NCBI GenBank assembly: GCA_934654805.1
Contig: CAKUGW010000120.1
Coordinates: forward strand, 1-9,118
DNA: 9,118 nucleotides
Origin: an uncultured Kiritimatiellota bacterium
Lineage (GTDB): Bacteria > Verrucomicrobiota > Kiritimatiellia > RFP12 > UBA1067
Reading direction: 5' to 3'
In this document: positions 1 through 7,408 of the stretch, in pieces
Layout: the number at the start of each line of letters is the position of its first letter
Position numbering within the stretch: position 1 is the first letter of the stretch
The notes under the pieces: generated by a model
What the model saw: the letters and a program-made list of their open reading frames with translations, nothing else
Told to the model about the DNA's origin: nothing
Databases searched by the model: none
Position numbers and translations under genes: made by a program

Positions 1-2
1 TG

Positions 3-722
3 GTCGGGCTGGACGATGCGCCGGAGGCTTATGCGCTTTCGCGCACGTTCACCGTGCCGGCGGACTGGACGGACGGCGACGTCGAGCTGTGGGCGGTCGG
101 CATGTACCCGTTCCTGTTCGTGCGGGCGGAGCTGTCCGTGCGGCTGGACGGACGCGAGATCCGCCGCCCGCTGCGCGAAGGCGTCTGCGGACTCGCCCTG
201 CCGGTGAAGGCCGGCGAGACGCATGTGCTGGAGCTGTCCGTCCGGGGGGATGCGCATCCGCGCGTGCGCGGCTTCGGCGGCCCGGCCTACCTCTACCGCC
301 GTCCGCGCCCGGCGCGGACGCTTGACCTCGCCGGCGACTGGGACGCGCTGACGGACTTCACGGGATCGGCGACGCGGCCGGTCACGCTGCCGGGCCAGTA
401 CGCGGGGGCTCTCGCCTTCCGTCGCCGCGTCGCCGTGCCGGCGGCGTGGAAGGGCCTTCGCGTGCGCATCGACTTCACGAGCCGCGGCGACCGCCTCTTG
501 GGCGCGATCGTCAACGGACGCTACGTCCGACGGCATCACCACCGCTTCGGCGACCGCACCGACCTCGACGTCACGCCGTTCGTCCGCTTCGGCGAAGAGA
601 ACGAGATCGTCCTCGTCGGCAACGGCAGCCCGACGCAGACGGGAACGGTCGAGTCCGTCCGCCTGACGGCGCGCCCGGCGCCGGAAAAGCAGGAGAACGC
701 GAAACGGGAGAACGCGAAATGA
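3..722 (+). CDS. C-terminal part of a secreted glycoside hydrolase or esterase: two beta-sandwich (galactose-binding-like) modules; 5' end outside the window
   Basis: The reading frame is open from the first bases, so the start and any catalytic domain lie upstream; 239 residues are visible. Two beta-sandwich modules can be made out. The first covers roughly residues 1-98 and contains FTVPADW and a run of alternating hydrophobic strands. The second, about residues 100-230, has the pattern FRRRVAVPAAWKG...VNGRYVRRH...DLDVTPFVRFGEENEIVL. That pattern is typical of the jelly-roll sugar-binding domains in GH2-type enzymes, GH106 and sialate O-acetylesterases. The last residues (KQENAKRENAK) are a low-complexity tail created by a duplicated ribosome-binding region. 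The stop overlaps the next start (ATGA), so the two genes are translationally coupled. The fold assignment is fairly safe. The catalytic family cannot be told from this fragment. Confidence 0.7.
   Translation, partial: VGLDDAPEAYALSRTFTVPADWTDGDVELWAVGMYPFLFVRAELSVRLDGREIRRPLREGVCGLALPVKAGETHVLELSVRGDAHPRVRGFGGPAYLYRRPRPARTLDLAGDWDALTDFTGSATRPVTLPGQYAGALAFRRRVAVPAAWKGLRVRIDFTSRGDRLLGAIVNGRYVRRHHHRFGDRTDLDVTPFVRFGEENEIVLVGNGSPTQTGTVESVRLTARPAPEKQENAKRENAK
692..719 (+). repeat. 13-bp direct repeat carrying the ribosome-binding site of the SGNH hydrolase
   Basis: GGAGAACGCGAAA occurs at 692-704 and again at 707-719, a period of 15 bp, so it also adds five in-frame residues to the end of the upstream protein. 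Each copy carries a Shine-Dalgarno-like GGAG. The second (706-710, GGGAG) lies 8 bases before the ATG at 719 and is the probable working site. Confidence 0.75.
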
Positions 723-2365
723 GAACAGGCGTCGGAATCCTTTTGGCAGGCGCCCTGGCGCTGTCCGCGCCGGCGGAGCCGTTTCGCGCGGGTGACCGCG
801 TCTGCTTCTTCGGCGACTCGATTACGCATGGCGGCGTCTGGCATCGCAACGTCATCCTCTACTACGTGACGCGCTTCCCGGATCGCGACGTCGCGTTCAT
901 GAACTCCGGTTCGGGCGGCGACAACGCCGCGAACGCCCTGAAGGTGCGGCTGGAGCCGGATGTCGTGGCGCGCAAGCCGACCGATGTCGTCGTCATGTTC
1001 GGCATGAACGACTTCGGCTTCCGCGAATACGGCACGAACGCGACGCCCGCGCAGGTCGCCCGGCAGGCGCAAAGGCTGTCCGAATACGCGCGGAACATGG
1101 ACCTGCTCGTCGCCGGCCTGAGGCGCCGCCTGCCGGGCGTTCGCCTGTGCCTGATGACGCCGACGCCGTTTGACGACGCGGCCCTCTACGGCAAGCCCGT
1201 CAACGAGCACCTGGGCGCCAACGGCGGCCTCACGTGCGCGGCCGACATCGTGGCGCGGCTGGCCGGTCGTGCGGACGCGACGCTCGTCGATCTGAACGCC
1301 GCCGTCAAGGACTATTACCGACGCGTGCGCGCGTCCGACGACCGGGCCGTCTTCGCGGCCGACCGGATCCACCCGGACGCGGCGACGCACTTCATGATGG
1401 CGCATCGGTTCCTCGAGGCGCAGAACGCGCCGCGCGTCGTCTCGGACATCATGCTGCAGGACGGCCGCGCCGTCGGCGTCCGCAACGCCGCCGTCTCGGA
1501 CATCTCGTGGTCAGACGGGACGGTCTCGTTCAAGGTCCTGGAGAAGTCCCTCCCGTGGCCGGTCGGACCGGAAGAGGGACGCGGAGGGGAGCTTGTCCGT
1601 GCGGCCGCCGCCGACTTCAACGGGGAAACGCTGGCGTTTGCGGGCCTCGCAGACGGAGACTGGACGCTTACGATCGACGGGGACAGGATCTGCACGGCGT
1701 CCGCGCGCCAGTGGGCGATCGGCGTCGATCTCGGCGGCAACGCCCAGACGCCGCAGTATCGCCAGGCGCTGGACGTCTGGCGCGCGACGAAGCGCCTGCA
1801 TGAGCGCATGGGGCAGGTCCAGGCGGACAACGTCCTGTTCATCCGCAGCGCCGCCGCGCAGATGCGGCAGCAGGGGCTGGACCCGTCTTCGCCGGAAGAC
1901 CGGGCGCGCTATCTCACGGAATGGCTTCCGAAGGCCCAGCCGTGGGACGTGGCGAAGATGAGGAACGCGATGCAGGAATGGGACGCGAACGACCGGCTCA
2001 TCCGGGACGTGGACGCGTTCTGGCCCAGGCTGCGGGCGCTGGCGACGCCGCGTCCGCACCGCTATGCGCTGACGCGCGAGGCGTCCAAAGCCGGGGGCGG
2101 GCTGGATCTTGCCTGGGCAGGCGGCGACCTCCGGCTCGTCGACACCGCGCGCGGCGAGACGCTGTTCCGCATTCCCGAAGGGCGACTCATGACGCCGTCC
2201 TTCGCGGCGGATGCGCGGGCGACGGTCGTGCAGGAGCCGGACGGCGTACGCATCGTCTATTCGCATCCGTCGCTCGTCTCGGGCGAAGTCCGGCTGAAGA
2301 AAGTCGCGACAGGGCCGTGGGGACAGGCCCCCGTTCGAGTGACTGAAATTGAGGAATGTGGGTGA
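719..2365 (+). CDS. Secreted SGNH/GDSL-family hydrolase, probable carbohydrate esterase
   Basis: The protein has 548 residues from the ATG at 719, chosen because a signal peptide (MRTGVGILLAGALALSAPA) follows at once and GGGAG sits 8 bases upstream; the frame is open further upstream but without such signals. All SGNH blocks are visible: block I GDSIT with nucleophile Ser34, block II N62-S-G-S-G, block III GMND with Asn97, and block V DRIHPD with Asp215 and His218. This predicts an exported Ser-Asp-His esterase removing acetyl or similar groups from a polysaccharide; the substrate is inference from the neighbours. After about residue 235 comes a beta-rich region, a helical stretch (about 345-445) and another beta-rich tail of no family I recognise. 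The final residues (GPWGQAPVRVTEIEECG) are encoded by a dispersed repeat and what follows it, so the natural C-terminus may have been changed. The start overlaps the upstream stop. Confidence 0.85.
   Translation: MRTGVGILLAGALALSAPAEPFRAGDRVCFFGDSITHGGVWHRNVILYYVTRFPDRDVAFMNSGSGGDNAANALKVRLEPDVVARKPTDVVVMFGMNDFGFREYGTNATPAQVARQAQRLSEYARNMDLLVAGLRRRLPGVRLCLMTPTPFDDAALYGKPVNEHLGANGGLTCAADIVARLAGRADATLVDLNAAVKDYYRRVRASDDRAVFAADRIHPDAATHFMMAHRFLEAQNAPRVVSDIMLQDGRAVGVRNAAVSDISWSDGTVSFKVLEKSLPWPVGPEEGRGGELVRAAAADFNGETLAFAGLADGDWTLTIDGDRICTASARQWAIGVDLGGNAQTPQYRQALDVWRATKRLHERMGQVQADNVLFIRSAAAQMRQQGLDPSSPEDRARYLTEWLPKAQPWDVAKMRNAMQEWDANDRLIRDVDAFWPRLRALATPRPHRYALTREASKAGGGLDLAWAGGDLRLVDTARGETLFRIPEGRLMTPSFAADARATVVQEPDGVRIVYSHPSLVSGEVRLKKVATGPWGQAPVRVTEIEECG
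2318..2331 (+). repeat. Dispersed GGGGACAGGCCCC repeat inside the 3' end of the SGNH hydrolase gene
   Basis: TGGGGACAGGCCCC here is identical to the copies at 9021-9034 and 9075-9088. It is an imperfect palindrome (GGGG and CCCC arms) and can also pair as GGGCC (2312-2316) with GGCCC (2326-2330). It is read in frame as WGQAP near the end of the hydrolase. No T-tract follows, so a simple intrinsic terminator is not supported. Confidence 0.7.
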
Positions 2366-2384
2366 GGAACGCAGGGCGCACAAT

Positions 2385-2400
2385 AAATATGATATACTAT
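2385..2400 (+). promoter_or_regulatory. Extended -10 promoter for the AAA ATPase gene
   Basis: TGATATACT (2390-2398) fits the extended -10 form TGnTATAAT, with TATACT at 2393-2398. No convincing -35 box lies 16-18 bp upstream, as is common with extended -10 promoters. The predicted start of transcription is near 2405, giving a leader of about 60 bases that contains the palindromes. The stretch matches the promoter near 7381-7396 at 13 of 16 positions. Confidence 0.6.
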
Positions 2401-2453
2401 GCGTATCTAAAGATACTAAATAACGATTTCGTTTAGTATTCGTAAATACTAAC
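2394..2453. promoter_or_regulatory. Cluster of interlocking palindromes built on ATACTA, a candidate operator
   Basis: Four ATACTA half-sites occur in 60 bp: 2394-2399, 2413-2418, inverted at 2434-2439, and 2446-2451. They form overlapping inverted repeats: GTATCT/AGATAC (2403-2408 and 2411-2416), ATACTAAA/TTTAGTAT (2413-2420 and 2432-2439), and AGTATT/AATACT (2435-2440 and 2445-2450). Within the second pair, AACGA and TCGTT form an inner stem around TT. The cluster starts at the -10 box and ends 12 bases before the ATPase start, placing it where a repressor, an autoregulator or a leader-RNA structure could act. The symmetry is seen directly; the role is inference. Confidence 0.6.
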
Positions 2454-2465
2454 ATTTGAGACGAT

Positions 2466-3683
2466 ATGGAAGATGCAGATACGAACATAAGAACGCTCTT
2501 GGACTCTTCGGCGCGTCTTGTTTCATCGGTGTCGATGAGGTTTCGTCGATACTTGCAGGCCAGGATAGACTGGAGGGATCGCCTCATCTGCATCAAGGGG
2601 CCCAAGGGGACGGGCAAGACGACGCTGATCCTTCAGCATATCCGCGAGACGTTTGGCGCGCAGAGCGAACGTGCGGTCTATCTTGCGGCTGACCACATCT
2701 GGTTTTCGTCGCACGACATCATGGAGGCCGTCGACTACTTCAATTCGCATGGCTACACGCACCTGTTCATCGATGAGGTCCATCATCTGCCGGAGTGGTC
2801 AAGGGTCATCAAGACGATCGCCGACTTCTATCCGCAGCTGAATGTGGTTTATAGCGGCTCTTCGATACTCAAGCTGAGCAAGGGGAGCGCGGACTTGTCT
2901 CGGCGACAGGCCGTCTACAACCTGAAGGGTCTGTCGTTTCGCGAGTTTCTGTCGTTCACGTCGGTCTTGGAGACAGATGCGGTTCGTCTGGAGGACATTC
3001 TCGTGTCACACCGCAAGATGGCCGGGGACATTTGCGCACAGGTGAAGATACTGCCGCTCTTCGAGAAATACCTGGTCTCGGGGTACTATCCGCTGTTCAA
3101 TGACGTTTCCGCGCAGTTCGCGGAGCGGCTTGTCGCGATCGTCAACACGGTGCTGGACGTGGACTTCCCCGCCGTCGAGGACGTGACGGTCGCAACGATC
3201 CGAAAGACGAAGCGGATGCTGATGGTCTTGGCGTCCAGCTGCCCACAGCAGCCGAACATGTCGGCGCTGTACCGGGAGCTGGAGACAAACCGAAACTTGG
3301 GATTGAAGATGTTTGGCGCACTGGAGCGTGCGGAATTGGTGGCGTCGCTCTCGACGGGAGCGGACAAGCTCAAGAACCTCTCCAGACCAGAGAAGATATT
3401 CTTGGGGGACACCAACCTCATGTATGCGCTGGAGGGTGCCCCACAGGCGGGTGCGGTCCGTGAGACGTACTTCCTCAATCAGCTTCGCGCGGCAGGTCAT
3501 CAGGTGTCCTGTCCCCCAGCGGGCGATTTTCGGGTCGATGACCGGTATCTCTTCGAGGTGGGCGGAAAGGGGAAGGGCTTTGACCAGATTCGGGATGTGC
3601 CGGACAGCTTTGTCGTCAACGACGGAGTCGAGGTCGGATTTGGCAACAAGATCCCGCTGTGGCTATTCGGGTTCCTTTATTGA
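2466..3683 (+). CDS. AAA-family ATPase (AAA_14-like) with C-terminal EVGGK domain
   Basis: This 405-residue protein has Walker A GPKGTGKT (residues 45-52), Walker B HLFIDE (99-104) followed by VHHLPEW, a sensor-like VVYSGSS (127-133), and a DLSRR motif (143-147) leading into YNLKGLSFREFL. The C-terminal third contains an FEVGGKGKG...Q motif (Glu364, Lys368, Gln374) and ends IPLWLFGFLY. This layout is that of a family widespread in Bacteroidetes and other gut anaerobes, related to AAA_14/DUF4143 ATPases. Some members of that wider group carry a PD-(D/E)XK-like nuclease fold at the C-terminus; whether this one cuts DNA is unknown. The family's biological role is not established. The gene appears full length. 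The ATG at 2466 lacks a clear Shine-Dalgarno sequence. Codon use is less GC-biased than in the neighbouring genes and the gene has its own promoter, which suggests horizontal acquisition. Confidence 0.85.
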   Translation: MEDADTNIRTLLDSSARLVSSVSMRFRRYLQARIDWRDRLICIKGPKGTGKTTLILQHIRETFGAQSERAVYLAADHIWFSSHDIMEAVDYFNSHGYTHLFIDEVHHLPEWSRVIKTIADFYPQLNVVYSGSSILKLSKGSADLSRRQAVYNLKGLSFREFLSFTSVLETDAVRLEDILVSHRKMAGDICAQVKILPLFEKYLVSGYYPLFNDVSAQFAERLVAIVNTVLDVDFPAVEDVTVATIRKTKRMLMVLASSCPQQPNMSALYRELETNRNLGLKMFGALERAELVASLSTGADKLKNLSRPEKIFLGDTNLMYALEGAPQAGAVRETYFLNQLRAAGHQVSCPPAGDFRVDDRYLFEVGGKGKGFDQIRDVPDSFVVNDGVEVGFGNKIPLWLFGFLY

Positions 3684-3718
3684 ATGCTTTCTGTAGGACA
3701 AACGAGAAGAAAATGAAA

Positions 3719-6700
3719 ATGAGAACACGTATCGGAATTCTTTTGGGAGGTGCCGTGTCCCTTGCCGCGTGCGGGGCGATTGACGGGTTCGATGCGGATG
3801 GGTTGCCGTATGCACGGGAGGGGTTCGGCGTGCGGCGCGGGTTCTACCAGTCGGGGCGCATCTCGGCGAAGGTCGCGGACATCGCGGGGATCTTCGAGCT
3901 GAACTACGTCGGGCGCCAGCCGTTCACGCGGCAGCGGGCGTTCTCGTCCGCCGCCGAGAACTGCGCCTGGACGCACCAGTTCACGCCGTATGCGCTGGTC
4001 GGGGACAGACCCTACCGGCTGACGTTCGCGGACACGGTGCACTACCCGTTCGGCTACCGCAGCACCTGCACGCTCGACGGCGTGACGCTCCGCCACGAGC
4101 TCGTCCTCGACCGCAACGTGGCCTTCCGCCGCGTCACGGTCGTCGCGAACCCCCAGAAGAAGCCGGTCAGGGTCGGCGTCGCGCACATGAACGCGGGACT
4201 CGCGACGGGCGCGGCGTGGCGGATGGACGCGGCGCGGAACGCGCTCGTCGCCGAATGGCGGGAGGGGGATGTCGCGATTCCGATGGAAGTCGGCTCGGCG
4301 CGCCCCGTCGACTTCCCCCTCGACCGGCGCGCCGCGCCCTCGGAGGCGGGCCTGAAGGACGGTGGCATGCAAAGTTTCCGCCATGACCTGGTGTCGTCCG
4401 AGCCGGGCGACAGCCACCTCTTCTGGTGGGCGTTCGACCGGGCGGCGGACGAGGACCTGTCCGCCGCGCGCGTCGATCGCGTCTTCGCCGACTTCGCGGC
4501 GCGGCACGCGAAGGACGCGCGCTTCGAGACGGGCGACGCCCTCGTCGACGGCTGGCTCGGCTACGTCGCGCCGCAGAGCGCGGCCTACGAGGTGGACGGC
4601 CTCGGCGCGTTCCGCGCGTCGCCGACCTACTGGGTCTGGGGGTGGGACGCGATGGTGCACGCCGGCGCGCTTGCGCTCTGCGGCCGGGCGGATGAGGTGA
4701 AGCGGATGCTCGCGTTCCACCGCGACGCCGCTGACCCGGCGCACGGCATCCTGCACGCCTACAACACCTCCTTCGGGGTCGGACAGGCCATCGGCGGCGC
4801 AACGCTCGCGCCGTCCGTCCAGCTCTTCTGGGTCATCCTCCTGAACGACTACGTGAACGCGACGGGCGACGCGGCCTTCAAGGCGGTGTGCCTGCCGTTC
4901 GCCCGTACGCTCGTCGAACGCGCCAAGGCCTCGGTGCGCCCGGGCGAAGCCCTGCCGCGCGGCGTCGGCTACTTCCCGGACTTCCCGGGGACGGTCGGAC
5001 AGCGCGAGGACGACATCGCGCTCATCAACTGCGCCGTCTACTGGCAGGGGCTGCGCGCGTGGACGGAGCTGACGGGTGAGGGCGCGGCGGACGCGGAGGC
5101 CGTCGGTCGGGCGGTCGTCGCGACGCTCTGGGACGCGCAGGCGGGTCGCTGGGCCGACTCGTTCGACGCGGCGCGGGGCGCGCGCCGTCCGCACGAGCCG
5201 CTGTACGGGCTCTTCCACGTCTCGGCCTTCGCCCGCGACCTCGCGCCGGGCGACCCGTCGGCCTGCGCCGCGCACCTGAAGGACGCGTTCCTCATGGGCG
5301 ACCGTCTCGCGATGTTCCCGTGGCGAACCCCCGCGCACCTCGCGGACGGCAACCAGTACGGCTCCTACTATCCCGTGACCGACCGCACCTACTGGAACGC
5401 GCAGAACGCGGCGGGGCGCACGGACGCGCTCGCGGACTTCCGGCGCATCGTCGGGCGGCACGCGCGCGTCCTGACTTACCCGGAGGGGCAGACGGCGGAC
5501 GTCGTGAACGCGGATCCGGCGGACGGCTCGGACGAGCTCGGCAACAAGCAGTTCTTCGCGGCGAAGGGGTGGCTCGCGGACGCGCTCGACCTCTGGCTCG
5601 GCCTGCGCCTGTCGCGCGACGGCATCTCCCTGCGCCCGATGAACGACGGCCGGCCGTTCGCCGTGCGCGGGCTCGCGGTGCGCGGCGCGACGCTCGACGT
5701 CGAGATGACGGGTGTCGGCACGAACGCGGCCTGCGAACTCAACGGCGTGCCGCTGCCGCGCGCGTTCCTGCCGTGGTCGGCGATCCGCCCCGGGCGCAAC
5801 GCCCTGCGCATCCGCCTCTCCCGGAAGGGGCCGGTGGAGACGGGGGCCTTGGCTGAAGGGGGGCTGGTCGTGCCCCTTCCGTCGGCGCATCTGCGCTTCG
5901 TGTCGTATGATCTGCGGGACCGGACGGACGGCCATGACGAGCTTGCCTACCGGACCGAATGGCTGGCCGGAAACTGCGAGCGCGCGAAATCGCTGCGCAC
6001 GAGCGTCCTTGCCTACGAGGACGTCATCGCGGGGACCGGCACCGTCTACGTGAGGCTGGCGCCGCTTCCGCATGCGCGCGTCAATCCGGATGCGGCGGAC
6101 TTCACCGTGGACACCCGCAGCCGGAGACTGACGGTGCACGAGACGGGCTATCCGTTCGTGGCGCTGCCGTATGCCGACGGGCGAGTCGGGCGCATCAAGG
6201 CTCTGCAGGGCTACCAGCGCACGGTTCGGCCGTATGTGGCGGGGCGCGACGGGCTCTTCCTCTGCAACACGTGGGGCGACCGGAACCGGGACACGCGCAT
6301 CAACGAGACGTTCCTGCTTGACGAGATCCGGGCGGTGGCCGAACTGGGGGGCGAGGTGATCCAGGTGGATGACGGCTGGCAGTCGGGCAAGTCGAGGAAC
6401 TCGGCCTTTGCGGACGGGGCGGGCGCCTGGAACGGGTACTGGGCCGTCTCGCCGGATTTCTGGACGCCGGACCCGAAGCGGTTTCCGCACGGCTTGTCCT
6501 TTGTCGCCAGGCGCGCGGCCGAGCGGGGCGTCCGCTTCGGCCTCTGGTTCGGGCCGGACTCGTCGAACGAGGCGGCGAACTGGGAGAGAGACGCCGACTG
6601 GCTGCTGAAACTGCACCGTGAGTGTGGCGTCGACTACTACAAGCTGGACTCGATGAAGACCACGAGCCGGCTTTCCCTTGAGCGCCAGCAGCGGCTCTTC

Positions 6701-7375
6701 GACGGGATCCTGCGCGAGTCGGACGGGAAAATCGTGGTTGACATGGACGTGACGGCGGAACGGCGTCCGGGCTATTTCGGGATGATGAAGGCCGGGCCGC
6801 TGTTTGTCGAGAACCGCTACACGGACTGGAAGACCTATTGGCCGCACCTGACGCTGCGCGCGCTCTGGTCGCTGTGCGAGGTGATTGACCCCATCCGCCT
6901 TCGCATGGAAGTCCTGAACCCGCTGCGATGCGCCGACCTGTACGGAAAAGATCCCCTGGCGCCGGCGGCCTATCCGGCCGAGACGCTCTTCGCGATCGTG
7001 ATGCCGGCCAGTCCGCTCGGCTGGTTTGAGGCGCAGAGCCTGAAGCCTGAGACGGTCGCGGCGTGGAAGCCCCTGGTGGCGGCGTGGAAGCGCGAGCGCG
7101 ACGCGATGGCGGCGTGTTCGGTCATCCCCGTCGGCGCACGCCCGGATGGCGTCTCGTGGACAGGCTTCGTGTTCGTTCCGCGCCAGAAAGGCGCGCCGGG
7201 CTATGGCCTGTTCTTCCGCGAGCTCTCGGAAGACGGAACGTTCCCGTTTGACTTCAGGCGGTTCTTCCCAGACGAGACGAGCCTGAACGTCCTTTCGCCA
7301 AGGGGGAGCGCGAGCTTCCGGCATGTCGGCTGCGAGGCCATGCGCGATTTCGTCTGGCTGAAGTTCGGCAGGTGA
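3719..7375 (+). CDS. Two-part glycosidase lipoprotein: six-hairpin glycosidase-like half fused to a GH36-like (clan D) alpha-galactosidase-type half
   Basis: The 1218-residue protein begins MRTRIGILLGGAVSLAAC; LAAC is a good lipobox, so Cys18 is the likely lipidated residue. Starting at the ATG at 3713 would add only Met-Lys; 3719 has better spacing from GAGAAG (3704-3709) and matches the hydrolase leader. Residues 20-265 look like a beta-sandwich. About 268-640 is an (alpha/alpha)6 barrel with WVWGWDAM (305-312), ending in a beta domain near 705; its family is unclear. About 710-1218 is a clan-D module: NTWGDR, DDGWQ (884-888), FGLWFGPDSS, YYKLD with probable nucleophile Asp977, DVTAERRPGYF, ENRYTDW (1031-1037), DPLAP and SWTGF. 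These match a Bacteroidetes family usually named alpha-galactosidase. The protein probably acts at the cell surface or in the periplasm. It starts 35 bases after the ATPase stop and no separate promoter was seen. Confidence 0.8.
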   Translation: MRTRIGILLGGAVSLAACGAIDGFDADGLPYAREGFGVRRGFYQSGRISAKVADIAGIFELNYVGRQPFTRQRAFSSAAENCAWTHQFTPYALVGDRPYRLTFADTVHYPFGYRSTCTLDGVTLRHELVLDRNVAFRRVTVVANPQKKPVRVGVAHMNAGLATGAAWRMDAARNALVAEWREGDVAIPMEVGSARPVDFPLDRRAAPSEAGLKDGGMQSFRHDLVSSEPGDSHLFWWAFDRAADEDLSAARVDRVFADFAARHAKDARFETGDALVDGWLGYVAPQSAAYEVDGLGAFRASPTYWVWGWDAMVHAGALALCGRADEVKRMLAFHRDAADPAHGILHAYNTSFGVGQAIGGATLAPSVQLFWVILLNDYVNATGDAAFKAVCLPFARTLVERAKASVRPGEALPRGVGYFPDFPGTVGQREDDIALINCAVYWQGLRAWTELTGEGAADAEAVGRAVVATLWDAQAGRWADSFDAARGARRPHEPLYGLFHVSAFARDLAPGDPSACAAHLKDAFLMGDRLAMFPWRTPAHLADGNQYGSYYPVTDRTYWNAQNAAGRTDALADFRRIVGRHARVLTYPEGQTADVVNADPADGSDELGNKQFFAAKGWLADALDLWLGLRLSRDGISLRPMNDGRPFAVRGLAVRGATLDVEMTGVGTNAACELNGVPLPRAFLPWSAIRPGRNALRIRLSRKGPVETGALAEGGLVVPLPSAHLRFVSYDLRDRTDGHDELAYRTEWLAGNCERAKSLRTSVLAYEDVIAGTGTVYVRLAPLPHARVNPDAADFTVDTRSRRLTVHETGYPFVALPYADGRVGRIKALQGYQRTVRPYVAGRDGLFLCNTWGDRNRDTRINETFLLDEIRAVAELGGEVIQVDDGWQSGKSRNSAFADGAGAWNGYWAVSPDFWTPDPKRFPHGLSFVARRAAERGVRFGLWFGPDSSNEAANWERDADWLLKLHRECGVDYYKLDSMKTTSRLSLERQQRLFDGILRESDGKIVVDMDVTAERRPGYFGMMKAGPLFVENRYTDWKTYWPHLTLRALWSLCEVIDPIRLRMEVLNPLRCADLYGKDPLAPAAYPAETLFAIVMPASPLGWFEAQSLKPETVAAWKPLVAAWKRERDAMAACSVIPVGARPDGVSWTGFVFVPRQKGAPGYGLFFRELSEDGTFPFDFRRFFPDETSLNVLSPRGSASFRHVGCEAMRDFVWLKFGR

Positions 7376-7380
7376 AGGGC

Positions 7381-7396
7381 AAATATGGTATAATAG
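7381..7396 (+). promoter_or_regulatory. Extended -10 promoter of the DUF3127-prmC unit
   Basis: TGGTATAAT (7386-7394) is a near-ideal extended -10 element with TATAAT at 7389-7394. No strong -35 box is visible. Transcription would start near 7401, about 24 bases before the first ATG, giving a short leader that holds the ribosome-binding site. The element begins 5 bases after the glycosidase stop, so this unit is transcribed separately from the glycan genes. Confidence 0.75.
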
Positions 7397-7408
7397 CCGC
7401 CACTTTTC

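Noticed and set aside
1511..2617. Minus-strand frame running across the SGNH gene end, the promoter region and the ATPase start
   Set aside because: It crosses two well-supported genes and a palindromic promoter, and changes composition abruptly along its length; it has no recognisable domain.
4001..4012. GGGGACAGACCC inside the glycosidase gene
   Set aside because: Only the first 12 bases match and the sequence encodes a plausible VGDRPY within the domain; chance similarity is the simpler reading.
3677..7324. Very long open frame on the minus strand opposite the glycosidase (1215 codons)
   Set aside because: It is Arg/Pro/Val-rich with no family resemblance and mirrors a clearly coding GC-rich gene; such antisense frames arise from codon bias alone.
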